Shown here: positions 1 through 11,799 of the stretch, piece by piece | Position numbering within the stretch: position 1 is the first letter of the stretch | How the letters are laid out: each line of letters starts with the position of its first letter | NCBI RefSeq assembly: GCF_009017415.1 | Contig: NC_092404.1 | Coordinates: 1,612,001-1,676,000, forward strand | Length of the DNA stretch: 64,000 bases | Direction of reading: 5' to 3' | Source: Aspergillus flavus | Lineage: Eukaryota; Ascomycota; Eurotiomycetes; Eurotiales; Aspergillaceae | The notes under the pieces: generated by a model | Databases searched by the model: none | Seen by the model: the letters and a program-made list of their open reading frames with translations, nothing else | Told to the model about the DNA's origin: nothing | Translations under genes and position numbers: made by a program

Positions 1-245
1 CGAACCACCTATAAATATGGTTTGGTCTAGTCTTTGACTGGACCATAGCCCCCCTCGTCCATGTTTCCCTTGGCTTTGTGGTACAACCTGTGGCTTATAA
101 TGTATCATTTCTTCATGTTCTACGACTTCTCCCGGCCATACTCATCAACCAACACTCGTCAGACATAAAAAAAACCTACCCTATGTTTATTAGCGTGATA
201 CCTTATGCGACACAACATGGCTTACCATCTTCCCGGTCTTCACAG

Positions 246-2564
246 GGTAAAGTCGCGGAGTTGCGACAAGAACTCCATAGCGGCGGCAAGAAGGACAAGA
301 ACTACTCCGCGAAAAAGATCGCCCTCAAGAAGATCGTCGCAAACATGACGATGAGCAATAACGACATGGTGGCACTGTTTCCAGACGTTATCGAATGTAT
401 GAATCTGCCGAGCTTGGAAATTAAGAAGATGTATGTTAGAACAAAGTCTGGCACATGCTATGGTGAACAACGATCGCTAATACTTTTGCGTTCGGTTACA
501 GGTGCTTTCTTTTCTTGGTCAACTACTCGCGAATGAAACCCGACATTGCCTTGAAGGCACTGCCTATTCTCGTTAACGTACGGGCTCATGCATCCCTCAC
601 ATATATAGCGAAGGTTGGCTTAACCAGTGTGTTATAGGATATGGAAGATACAAACCCACTTGTGCGAGCGCTGGCATTACGGACTATCTCATATGTCCAC
701 GTGCGGGAATTCGTCGAGGCGACTGTGCAACCTGTCAAGCGTTTAATGGGAGACATGGATCCCTATGTCCGCAAGACATCCGCTTTCTGTGTCGCAAAGC
801 TCTATGAACATGATAGGAAAATGGTTGAGAGCTCCGACCTGATTGACAGGTTGAACCACATGTTGAAGGACGAGAACCCAACGGTTGTATCTAGTGTGCT
901 TGCGTCTTTGAACGATATCTGGGGTCGGAGTGAGACTATCTCCCTGACCATCGACTACACAAGTGCATCGAAACTTGTCTCGATCCTGCCTGATTGCTCT
1001 GAGTACGTATCTCAACATCGCGAGTTTGCTTCATGCTCCTAACGCTATACAGGTGGGGCCAAACCTACATCCTTGAAGCCCTAATGTCATATGTTCCTCA
1101 GGATTCCGCAGAGGCGCTCTTGTTGGCAGAGCGAGTGGCCCCTCGTCTCTCACATTCCAACTCTGCAGTTGTTCTTACTTCCATCCGTGTCATTTTGTAT
1201 CTCATGAACTATATTGCTGATGAGAGGCACGTCACTTCCCTCGCCAAGAAGTTATCACCACCTCTTGTCACCCTACTATCCAAACCACCAGAAGTACAGT
1301 ATCTGGCGCTTCGAAATGCCATTCTGATACTGCAGAAGAGGCCCGAAGTTCTACGAAACGATATCCGGGTTTTCTTCTGTAACTACAACGATCCAATTTA
1401 TGTCAAAGTGACCAAGCTGGAATTGATATTCATGTTAACGACGAAGGAAAACATCTCAGTCGTGTTGGCAGAATTGAGAGAGTAAGTTCTGGGCCTATCA
1501 CACTTAAAATGCTTAACTAAGAAACCTCTAGGTATGCGACTGAAATCGATGTTCATTTCGTCCGTAAAGCTGTACGGGCCATCGGAAAATTGGCGATTAA
1601 AATCGAGTCTGCCGCCAAAGAATGCATCGACACTCTTCTCGAATTGGTCAACGCTAAAATCCCATACATTGTGCAGGAGGCGACTGTCGTCATTCGCAAC
1701 ATTTTCCGCAAGTACCCCAATCAGTATGAAAGCATTATCGGCCGTATCATTCAGAACATTGATGAGTTGGACGAGCCGGAAGCAAAGGCAGCTATTATCT
1801 GGATCATCGGACAGTATGCCGACCGCATTGAAAACTCAGACGGGCTTCTACAGGATTACCTAGCCACTTTCCACGACGAAACGGTTGAGGTACAACTAGC
1901 CTTATTAACGGCTACCGTCAAATTCTTTATTCAACGTCCAACAAAGGGCCAACAGTTGGTACCGCAAGTATTGAAATGGTGTACCGAGGAAACAGACGAC
2001 CCCGACCTCCGAGACAGAGGCTACATGTACTGGCGTCTTCTATCGACAGACCCCGCGACCGCACGACAGGTTGTCATGGGCCAGAAGCCCCCGATCAGCG
2101 CAGAAAGCGAGAAGCTGGACTCTCGAACCCTAGAAGAGCTCTGCCTGAACGTCGGTACTCTCGCAACCGTTTACCTAAAACCAGTCCAGCAAGTCTTCCG
2201 CTCCGCACGTACACGACGGCTCCAATATAGCCCTGCCTTACAGAAACCCCGCAACGACGACGGAAGCAATGCCTGGCAATACCCAGTTAGCCCGTCTTCC
2301 GCTACCCCCGTTACCCCTACCTCGGCGGCAAACGGTGCAGCCCCGGCACCAGGCGACATGAATGCGGCAGTGAATGCGGCCGATTCCTACTTCAACAGCG
2401 TCGGTACCCAGCAGATGGCGGCGCTGGATCTCGGTGGTCGTGGGGATGGTATTGGAGGCGGTGGTGCGCCGCAGACGCAGTATATTGTCAGCCAAAATCA
2501 GCAACAGGTGTATCAGCCCCAGCTGGCTGGTGGAGCGGCTACGGGAGAGTTATTATTGTTGTAA
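246..2564 (+). CDS. apl1: AP-2 adaptor complex subunit beta (Apl1 type), 5' partial
   Basis: Large beta subunit of the AP-2 adaptor, which links cargo and membrane during endocytosis at the plasma membrane. Exons 246-430, 502-577, 638-1002, 1053-1481 and 1532-2564 join to 695 codons in frame. The first visible exon starts right after an acceptor (cacag) in phase 0, so a short N-terminal exon of about ten codons probably lies upstream of the window. The adaptin HEAT-like trunk covers almost the whole protein (motifs ALFPDVIE, NPLVRALALRT, DPYVRKTSAFCVAKL, NDPIYVKVTKLE, PDLRDRGYMYWRLLS). The trunk ends with YLKPVQQVFR, which resembles yeast Apl1 (AP-2) rather than Apl2 (AP-1). After it comes only about 110 residues of low-complexity Ala/Gly/Gln-rich tail, with no C-terminal appendage (ear) domain. 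It is convergent with cwc25. Family assignment is firm; AP-2 over AP-1 rests on recalled sequence similarity. Confidence 0.88.
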
Positions 2565-3211
2565 TGTAGTATACTTAAACTCTGTTTCTGGTTAGACTTT
2601 TCTCTTCTTTTCTGTTCTAGCGATGTCAAACGCGGACTTGTGATACCTCCTTAATCATTGTGCCTTCTTCATTGAAATTTCTTAATCTCGTAGTATCTGG
2701 TTAATTATATCGGATGATTCAAGGAAAGTGAAACTGAGCGTCTGGTTGTTTGATTGATTAGGCTACTCTGAGCTGGATAGTTGGTGGGCTCCGAACACTG
2801 TAGGTTCCTAGGGGAACGTCGCTAGTATGACGACGGTGTTATTGTGATTCATGTCTCTACTACGTACTTTGGATGTCGAAGATTGTTGCGGATTTATCAA
2901 CGGATCAGTACATTCCCATACGCCTGGTCTTAATGTGATATAACGAGTAAAAGTAGGGATGACGCCCCGCGCAAAATAGTAAAATGCCCTGCAGAATAGT
3001 GTTCCTGTTTATTGACATTTTAAGGGATATCATACTGTCCACTGAAAACATCACAATGGACGCAACCCATGGGAGAATATCGTATGAAATGAAGCAATGA
3101 AAAACCCTAGATAACAACGCCAGAAAGGACCGTCAAGAACGCTGGATGCAAAATAAGGAATAGGCAGTCCTAAGCACTCTCTCGGAAACTTAAAACAGAC
3201 GAAATTCGATG
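2565..3211. other. Intergenic, between two converging 3' ends
   Basis: This stretch holds the 3' regions of the AP-2 beta gene and of cwc25, which run toward each other. It is T-rich with short ORFs only. No RNA gene or repeat was seen. Confidence 0.6.
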
Positions 3212-4608
3212 TTAGTCCTCCATCCGAGCAAGCCCACCACGACTGCGCTTGATTCGATCATCCAGATTATCTTCCTGGAGCTGACGATGAAGACCTGCGA
3301 CAAATCTACCCTTTTCTGAGCGCTGTTTCTCGTCTTCCTCACGTTTCTTCTCTTCCATAGCCGTAACATCGGCAATCCGTTGGCGACGAGTGTCTTCCAT
3401 TTCATCTGCATTGTTCAACATCTCTGCTAGCTTCCGCTTGCGCTCTTCTTCAAGTTCCTTTGCTTTGTTCGTGTCTCCTGCTCCGGCGTCATTGGGACGG
3501 TCGCGAGTGTACGAGTCTCTGGGACCTCTGTTATCTCTTCTGTCTCTGTCGTTGTGACGATAGGGCCTGTCACGCCGATCATGGTCTCTGGAATAGTCGT
3601 TTTTCCTGTCATCCGTGCGGCGCCTATCAGAATGACGATGATCTGCCCGAGGAGAAGGAGACCTGTCACGTAACGAATCCCTGCGAGAGGGCCGATCGTG
3701 CCGCTCATCACGGTCTTCGCGTCTGCTCGAACGATAATCCCTATCATCCCTATCTCTGCGATCCCGGTCACTCCTACGCTCACGATCCCGATCCCGATCC
3801 CTGCGGTCCCGATCATCTCTCTCATCTCTGCGCCTCCGATGCGACAACCGCTCTGGTGAAGCAGGAGACCTAGACCGATGCCGATGCGAGCGATGACGAT
3901 GACGCCGTGAATCCGCTTCCTCGTCGCTGTACCTCCTGCTCCTCCTATGTCCACGATCTCTCTCCCTCTCCCTCTCTTTCTCCTTCTCACCCCTAGCAAT
4001 CACCTTTCCCCTCACAGCCGCCTCCTTAACCGCATTCTCATACGCCGCCTGCTCCCTCTTCCGAATCTCCATCAACGGATCCGCCATAACCTTCGTCATC
4101 ATATCCCTCGGATTCCCCGTCCCAACGACCGGCTGCGCAGCAGCAGGTGCACCCATTAAATCCGCCCCCTTCTCCAACTTCTTATTATCATCATGCTTCA
4201 AGAGAATCCCATCAATCCGTCTCTTGCCCAGTAAGTACCCCTCCATCTCCTCAGAGTAATGGCCTGTCGCGCTCGACGGCGCTTGATACATCCAGTCGAC
4301 CCGATTATGCTGCCGCGGCTTGCCCGAGTCTTCTTGTAGTCGCTGGAGTTCCTGGATCTGGCGCTCTTCATCGCGCTCACGGCGGAGTTGCTCGACTTTC
4401 TTGCGTTCTTCGAGGGCGCGTTTTTCCTCCGACCACACGCGCTCTTGGTTGCGCAAGAGTGAGGGGTGCCATGATCTGTATTTTTGTGTTAGTTATTGGG
4501 TTGGGGTGGTTTGATGTGAAGAATGGGATTTGATTGTAGCGTATTAGAATTGTGTTGATAGGCTGGGTGAGGGTTTACTTACTTCTTGAGATTCAGATCG
4601 CCACCCAT
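3212..4608 (-). CDS. cwc25: Pre-mRNA-splicing factor Cwc25
   Basis: Spliceosome component that acts at the first catalytic step of pre-mRNA splicing. Two exons, 4608-4583 and 4475-3212, give 429 residues. The tiny first exon encodes MGGDLNLKK and splices into SWHPSLLRNQERVW, the diagnostic Cir_N/CWC25 N-terminus. Residues about 20-60 are charged coiled coil. A conserved WMYQ...LLGKRRID block follows at about 70-100. The rest is a long Arg/Asp/Ser-rich RS-like region with alternating RD and DR dipeptides (about residues 165-330), then a basic C-terminal helix. The 107-nt intron starts GTAAGT and ends ACAG. Without it the ORF appears to start at an internal leucine codon, so the small exon decides the start. 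Confidence 0.9.
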
Positions 4609-5342
4609 TTTGATTTATGTTGCAGGCGAGCTGCGGTGTAAGGAATTATGGGAGAGTGGGTTCAAGTTGGTGGGTGGACTGAAGCGCTTTCTTGAAAGCT
4701 GATGGAGGAGCTTCCCGAATGGGAAGGATGGTGTTGCCACCGGGCCGATGTTGTTGCTTTGGTGCCTGAGGCTACATAAGTTTTAGACAAGTGAATATTG
4801 GAGAGTTCGTAGTCAAAAAAAGAAAAAAGAAAAAAAAAAAGAGAGACAACATTTCATTTTAATTCAGAAGCACCAGTCCTCGCTGGGGTAAGAACCACAT
4901 ACACTATATTCCGTATCCGGCTTCTCATCTTGAGCTTGGAATGGCCCTAACGTACCTTAACACTAGAAAAAAAAGAACCGAGAAATAGAAAATTTATATC
5001 ATTCAATGCTACTACGGATGATGCACATGTTCAAGCACGGTGATTAACATCAATACATACATACAAAGAGCTGATAAGAACACGGAGAGTAGAGTCATTG
5101 CGCAAGTCAACCTAGTAGATTTGACTGCAGCTCATGTACCATGTGAAATTAGCATATACCAGAATCAAATCATTCACTCATCTTCTGTTCAAACATCTGC
5201 GGTTCCATATGGTTCCCTGGAGGAATTGCAAAGGGAAAGGAAATGATGAACAAACATAATGCCACCCATACTATTCCGCGCATTATTCATCAGCTAGTCC
5301 TTGCTGAAGCTAGCCACATTTTCAGTCTACTACTGCTCAACC
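4609..5342. other. Intergenic: cwc25 promoter side and bbc1 3' side
   Basis: It contains an A-rich tract at about 4814-4843 roughly 210 bases upstream of the cwc25 start codon. There are also small ORFs of no evident reality, such as 5040-5246. No RNA gene was recognised. Confidence 0.5.
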
Positions 5343-8300
5343 TCATTTGCCCCAGCCAACCCAGTTGCGAGGCATTACCCGCCAGACCTTGCACTCTCCA
5401 CTGCGCAAATCATTGAGTTTGAAGCTTTCCACCTTGACTTTCTTGCTTTCCCTACCCTGTTCCCATGCGCGGATCTTCTTCTTGGTGCCATCCCAGTCAA
5501 CAACAATGCCGACATGGTCAGGCTTGCCGACTTCGGCACTGTATTTCTGATGCATGGTACCACGGTGGCCTTGGAAGCGTGTGTTACGGAAGCTAACGAT
5601 ATCACCGGCACGGATTTCGTCATTTTGCTGTACGGACGCGTTGGCCAGATTGGAATAAACTAAAGCACCGTAGGCACGTGTGCCGACAGGGTGTAGGGCA
5701 TCTGTGATGGGACTGAGCAGGTGCTGAACTAGACCGAATGGAGTGCCATCTGCAACAGTTGTATTTTGGATGCCGTTCACAGCAGTGGCGATGCGGGTTC
5801 CGATTTGGAGATGTGCATTTTCGAGTTGGTCCTGGCGAGGTTGAAGAGGGGGAGCTTCATGGCGTTGCTCCAGAGTCGCATCGGAAGGATTCCGAGCATC
5901 GAAGTTCACGGTGATTATAGTTTGAGAGTAGTCGATGAATAGAATATAGACTTCTTTGGTAACCGTGCTACTTCCGCTACGATTTGCAGGGCCGGAATCT
6001 TCAAATTCGAACAGAACATCTTTCCTGTTTTGGAAGGCAGGAGGAGGATTATTCGGTTGCGCCCACCACAGCGTGTGTTCCGCCAAATCAACATCCATGG
6101 CAATGTAACCCTGATCAACAGAAGGACGGTTTATGTCCATAGACCTCCGCAGGTTGGATGGGCCTCTCGGAACATCCAAGGATGCACGATTGCTCCGTGA
6201 TGTGGATGGAGGTTGAGGGGCAGCGCTAGGGGGAGGCATGCTGGGAGGTGGTGGAGGCGCCACTGAGCTACGCCTTTCGGGCGACGTAGGAACAGGAGGC
6301 AGAGGTGGTGATTGTACTGGGGATGCTTCATACATGTCGTCTGAATCATCAACATTTTCGGGCTGGGCGACGGGTGGAACTACCGATCGTCGCTCGGCAG
6401 GTACAGGTGGTGCTCTCGGGGAAGGCAACCCATGCTGGGGAGTGGTGTAACGATAAGGATCGTATTCATCATCATCACCATAAGATAGCTCCCTGTGGGG
6501 TGGGGGCGGAGGTGGAGGCGGTCCTCTAGGAGACTCCATGGAAGCTCTCCCAGCGCTTCGAGGGGGTTGAACAGGGGGTGGTGGTGGGACTGCTCTGGGT
6601 GCGGACGGAGGAGGCGGTGGCGGAAGACGGGTCTCGTGGGGACTTCGTGGTGACTGGAGAGAATGGTCATCCGTGATGGTGTCTTCGTCAATGCTTGAAT
6701 CACGTCCATGAGCTTTCAATGCATCTTTGAACTTTGCCCCGGACGCAATGTCTGTATCATAGTCACCGTCATACTCCGTGACTTCGCCTTCTACTTCCTC
6801 TCCGGTTTGGCGAAGCTGTGAGGCTGCGCTGACACGACTATCAGCGGTTGATCTGCGACGGAGATCACCGGGAGGAGGTGGAGGTGGTGGCCGCGTTTGC
6901 GACGGGATGGGAGGATTTGCCGGGATGGGTGGGGGCTGGCGGCTGAATCTCTTCTCTGAAGAGAAAGTTGGTGATTTCGGGGACGTAGCATCGTAAGTCG
7001 ACAAACGACGCGAGTCAACATGATCAGGAATTGGAGGCGCTGGCACCGATGGAGGAGAGGCAGACCTATCGGTTGCCGCAGCATTCAGAGACAAGTTTTG
7101 AGCATGCACGGAAAGCTCATCATCCGACTCCTCGCCCGGGTCGCCGGATGTGGAGTTCTTCACGGGAGGAGGAACTGGACGGGCTATTTAAGCAAGATTA
7201 GTATGGGCGAAGTAACACAGATAGGATGAGACATTTTAACTTACGTTCAGGCACCGGTGGAGGGGACAGGGGCTGACCCTGGGGGACAGGAGGAGGAACA
7301 GGCCGGGTTTCCAAAGGTGGAAGAGGAGGTGCTGAACGCTCTACAAAACAAACTTCGTGAGTTTTGGGAATCATAAGACATGAGATGAAACCGTTCTTCA
7401 TACCTTGAGGTGCAGGTGCCCTGTCTGATGAGACAGGACGAGGAGGCTCTTCTGGAACAACCTCCTCGACATCAGGAACTTCTTCTGCAGGATGCTGTTC
7501 CGCTAAAGGAGTAGTTGGGGCCTCTTCTTCCTCCTTTTCCACAGTTGGAGGTGCTGCCGGTTTGGTAGTATTCATCCCTGGAAGAGCCATAACAGGAACA
7601 GGGGGTGCAGCAGCTGGCGAAGTCGGCTCCACGTCTCTATTGCTTCTCTCGGGTTCTGTAGTCGCCTTGGGCTTACGAGGGGCTGCACCAGGAAGAGGCA
7701 TACCGCCAGGAGGACCGAAAAAGCCCATCATGCCCATTCCACCACTCATTTTTGCCATCCTTTCACGAAGTTCCATTCTGCGCTTGACCTCTGGGTCGAT
7801 CTCTTCTTCTTCCTCTTCCTCCTCTTCTTCGTTGTCATCGCGCCCGTCCTTTTCACTTTCTTCTCCCTTCTGTTCCTGGGTTTGAGCCACATGGCGAGAT
7901 TCAGCACGGGCACGCTCATCGTAATCTTCTTTGCTTGTAGAAGTTTCCTCCGCATCTTCAATATCAGCGGCGGCAGAGTCATCAGCGTCGTTGGCATCAC
8001 TCGCCGGTTCGCGTGCAGGTGGCGGAGACATAGGTGGTTGTGGCACAGGTAAGGCATCAGGCTTCACAGTGTCAACACTAGGATCTCGCGCAGATTCCAT
8101 CGAGCCTGGTCTCTCCGCACTCGGCTCCTCTGCTGGGGCGGCTCCCTCGTATGACTCTGCGCGCTTCTTCGGAGGGGGCTTCTTCGGCTTTTCTTTCTTC
8201 TGGGCAGCTTCAGCATGGCGTGCAGCTTGCTCCATTTGTTGCTTCTGAAGAAGAGCTATCCGCTCCTTCAGAGATGTCGGCTTAGGCTGGTCTTCCTCCT

Positions 8301-9111
8301 TATTCTCGGTGTTTTCGATCGGCGCAGGTCGACTTTCAGAAGCGGGCGGCTCACGCGAAACACTTTCCTGGACGTCTGGATCCTCCTCTCTCTTGTATAT
8401 CTTGGGAGGAGCCTCCCTTGGTGGGGGCACATAGGCATTCTTGCTAGGTGGTGGGGCAACGAACGGTTTCTTGATGAAAGTATTAGAGCCCCCGGAACTC
8501 CAACCCCCTGGCTTGAAAGGTGCAACCGGAGGCGCTGCTGGTTTATTAAATGCTGCGATACGATCTCTGAATGAGGACGAGGCAGGTTTCTCAGCAACCG
8601 CAGGTGGCGGAGGCTTCGGCGAAGCCTTTGGAGCCGGCTCTCTCGCTTCGGGTGAAGACGGCTGGTAAGCTGGAGCAGGCGCCGGTTTAGGCGGGGACGC
8701 AACCTCACTGAGCGAAGGTTCTGAAGGAGGGGGAGGCGATTGGGGAGGATTGGGAACACTCCTTGGTTCATCGGCAGGAGCCTCCTCTACTTCTGGCTCC
8801 GGCGGGGGATGACTCTCAACCGGAGTCTCGACTGCAACAGGCGCAGGCGGAGGGGCGACATCGGCTTCCTTCTTTGGCCTACTTGGGCGCGTCGGTCGCG
8901 GAGGAGCCGGAGGGTCATACTTTTCCACAAAATTCTTTGGGAAGATGCCTTCTGTCTTGCTACCCGACTCGTTTGTGTATTCGCCATAGTACCACTCTGC
9001 ATCTTCCTCCGCAGTGACGGTGATGATTTGGCCGATTGAAAATGTTAGGTCATCCTCGTGGCTCGACGAATACTCGAAGACCGCTTTGACCGTAAATGGT
9101 GGGCTGGACAT
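5343..9111 (-). CDS. bbc1: Bbc1-type SH3 protein of actin patches
   Basis: Probable homologue of yeast Bbc1/Mti1, which binds type I myosins and Las17/WASP and restrains Arp2/3 actin assembly at endocytic patches. Exons 9111-7404, 7340-7245 and 7183-5343 join to 1214 residues. Residues about 6-66 are an SH3 domain (AVFEYSS, WYYGEY, GIFPKNFVEKY). The middle is intrinsically disordered and very Pro-rich, with many PPPP runs, and has a ten-Glu run in exon 1. The last about 120 residues form a conserved globular domain (GDIVSFRN, KPDHVGIVVDWD, VWRVMPRNW) typical of the Bbc1/Aim3 C-terminus, reminiscent of an NlpC/P60-like fold. The first intron (7341-7403) is 63 nt without a stop, so retention would only add 21 residues. 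Confidence 0.85.
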
Positions 9112-9927
9112 TTGGCAAGCCGGGCCCTATCGCGGAGATGTGGGACAATATGTAAATACTGAGGGTTCGACAAATAAGCATTAATCACACCGACACAGGA
9201 TCTTCGTACTTAGTGAAGCACCGACTTATGCAACCTTTCATGCAAAAGGGCATATGTAGAGGTGCTTCACGGGGAATAGGAGATTAAAGGGAGCTAGTAC
9301 CAACCAAAATATGTCAGCCTGGTTGACGTACGTCACAGCATAACCTGGGGCTGGCAATGCCCTCCCAAAGGTTATGGTTCAATAGATATCACTTACTGAA
9401 GTTAGAGATATCAATTCCTGCGGGATATAACTTCAGGACAAATGCCAAGGAGGGGAAGAAACAAAGGGATGGGACATGAGAGAGGGAAGTGAAGGGGAAC
9501 GAGGAGACACGGAGGTGTAAGGAACACAGACAACCGTCGTCACCTTTTGGCGGGACAAGTTGCTCCACCACGGGGCGATCAGCGGCTAATAATATTCAAA
9601 GACCTGCCACACCACGACTCACTAACTGCCCAAGTGTCAATGATTTTGGAGATTAGGTGTGTGGAGGGGTAAAGGACTCTTATGGTCACTAACGTGGCGG
9701 TCAGTATACATGATCTGGTACCATTTTTTGTATCAGTCTACCATTTAAAACGGTCCCCGTTCCTTTAGGGGGTAATTCATCCTAGGAAGTGGCATCCGTC
9801 GTCATGGGTTTGATTTGAATCTGGGGTTTGCCTCCCGACCCGGAAGCACCACCTCAATTTCACAACCGTCTTCAATGCCCAACCACTTTTCTCACCCTCT
9901 ACACCATTGACAGAATTACCTTACAAA
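9112..9927. other. Divergent promoter region of bbc1 and rtr1
   Basis: An 816-base region between the start codons of two divergent genes. It contains only short ORFs and no recognised RNA gene. Confidence 0.5.
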
Positions 9928-10905
9928 ATGTCCACCAGTCGGTCCCATCTGAAGACCTCCCTTCCTTCGGCTCATGCTGCTTCCACACAGGCTCCGTCCA
10001 GCATGCGCCGTGCGCCACCAAAGTCCACTGTGTCGCTCCAGCAAAAAGGACAGCCAGCGAACAAGCCAGACGCTGATCCACGTCACCTCGCCATAGCTTT
10101 ACATCATGCGCACCGTATTCAGGCCCAAAAGGATACGGAATCTCTTATCTTGGATCGCATTCTCGAACTCGTCACGTTTCCGTCTTCACCTTCAGCAGAT
10201 CCTGCTTCTCCGTCACCCGAAGATGCCCAGGCTTTCAAATCAGCTTTGATACCATTCCAGCCAGCTGACTACGATAATTTGATCCAAGAGCGGAATATTG
10301 AGGGTCTCTGTGGTTACGGTTTATGTCCTCGCGAGCACCGTAAGGACGACTCTCGTGGGGCTTATCGCATAACGTGGGGTGCCAAAGGGAGTGGCCCTGG
10401 TGGCCGGGGCCGGGATATGAACATAGTTCCTCGCGAAAAGCTTGAGATGTGGTGTTCGGATGAGTGTGCTGAAAGAGCTTTGTACATACGGGTACAATTA
10501 GCCGAGGAGCCAGTATGGGAAAGGCGTGCCGATGACGCCCGGGGCAAGAATCTCCTCTTGCTTGAGGAAGGAAGAGCAACCACACGAGGAGGGAAAGGTA
10601 AGGCGAGAAGCTCTGCCACGGTAAGGGAGGTTACTGGTCAATTGGACAATTTAGATATGAGCAGAACTCCAGGTTCGAGCAACCTGGCAGGTGACATGTC
10701 CAAACTCTCGGTTCGTGACAGTGCCCAGTCCCGTGAACTCGCCTTGGAACGCGGCGATGCAAACCCGGCATTACGGGCCGGGCGAGTAGATGTTCAGATT
10801 CAGGAGAAGGATAACCTAGCGTGTGAGCACGTCACAGCACCGGAGATGCGCCCAGGGGACGACAAAGGAGGCTCTATTGAAGGCTACGTGCCTCAAGAGT
10901 TTTAA
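9928..10905 (+). CDS. rtr1: Rtr1/RPAP2 family RNA polymerase II CTD phosphatase
   Basis: Single-exon protein of 325 residues. It belongs to the Rtr1/RPAP2 family, which dephosphorylates the RNA polymerase II C-terminal repeat during early elongation and helps polymerase import. The start is the ATG at 9928; the open frame runs slightly further upstream but without another ATG. The zinc-binding Rtr1 core lies at about residues 110-195: a CGYGLCP pair (C-X4-C) and a WCSDECAERA pair (C-X3-C) separated by about 50 residues, which is the family's Cys signature. The N-terminus is Ser/Pro-rich and the C-terminal 120 residues are variable and likely disordered. Confidence 0.88.
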   Translation: MSTSRSHLKTSLPSAHAASTQAPSSMRRAPPKSTVSLQQKGQPANKPDADPRHLAIALHHAHRIQAQKDTESLILDRILELVTFPSSPSADPASPSPEDAQAFKSALIPFQPADYDNLIQERNIEGLCGYGLCPREHRKDDSRGAYRITWGAKGSGPGGRGRDMNIVPREKLEMWCSDECAERALYIRVQLAEEPVWERRADDARGKNLLLLEEGRATTRGGKGKARSSATVREVTGQLDNLDMSRTPGSSNLAGDMSKLSVRDSAQSRELALERGDANPALRAGRVDVQIQEKDNLACEHVTAPEMRPGDDKGGSIEGYVPQEF

Positions 10906-11799
10906 GAGAGGAAATGGAGCATTCTCTAGCATATACCATCAGAATTCTGACTTCTATAGATTGAGCGTTCACAAGTTGATGATACCCGGGCTGTCAAGTA
11001 GATACACCAGCCAAATGAAGTTCACTGTTTTAGTGAGGACGCTAGCGTTTCTTAGCATGGATAATTCTCGCTATTTCCATATGGTCAAGTGCCAGACATT
11101 GTTAAAGCGACGAACGAACTTCGCAGACATGAGGATATGCCTAGACTGTCCTCCATACTGGTTCCTGCATTGACGTTCCATGCATCTATATGCTGTGTCT
11201 ATAAATATTGGTATTACTAATACTACGAACTAACCTATTAAATGCGGAACCTACGACGGAGTACTCTGTTAGAATTAATTACCCCCTTCTTGTAAAGTCC
11301 TGAATGTAAGCGGCTGAATTGAGATTAATATTCGGTAAATAGGATACCGAACCCCGAGTTAGTCGCGACGTCATTTATTGATCGGGGGTAATGTATCAAG
11401 GAACTGCCAATCTCCACTAAGCCCGGATCGTAGCTTTGACTCATAAATGTACAAATAAAGCACTCGTTGGAACTTGTTAGTATACTCGCGGCGTAAAACA
11501 ACCGGACTTAATGTTGACTCCGCTAAGTCCTGGTAATCCCGCTACAAGTTGACGCAAACCATAGCCTATATTTGTCATCACCTAAGGTACTCAAATGCCC
11601 TATCATATTCAGACGATAACTGCGCTGGTGGACCAGAGTGGGGGACAAATAATGGGGTTAGGGAGGGGTACATCCCGTTCTACTCATTACTATATAAAGA
11701 CAGACGTTCCTCGCTCAGCATCTGATGCTTATTGTAAAACTAAGCTTGAGATAATAACCAGACTGAATAACTTCAATAATACGACTGGCAACTGTAACC
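10906..11799. other. Intergenic, rtr1 to SDR reductase
   Basis: AT-rich spacer holding the rtr1 3' end and the promoter of the reductase gene. A TACGGAGTA-like element (ACGGAGTAC) lies near 11256. No RNA gene or convincing protein gene was seen. Confidence 0.5.

Noticed and set aside
182..245. In-frame ATG at 182 as the start of AP-2 beta
   Set aside because: A clean acceptor (cacag) lies directly before the conserved GKVAELRQEL, and the preceding residues do not resemble the family. A 5' exon outside the window is likelier.
3427..3999. 190-codon frame overlapping cwc25 in another frame
   Set aside because: Gly/Ile/Arg-rich shadow of the RD/RS repeat region.
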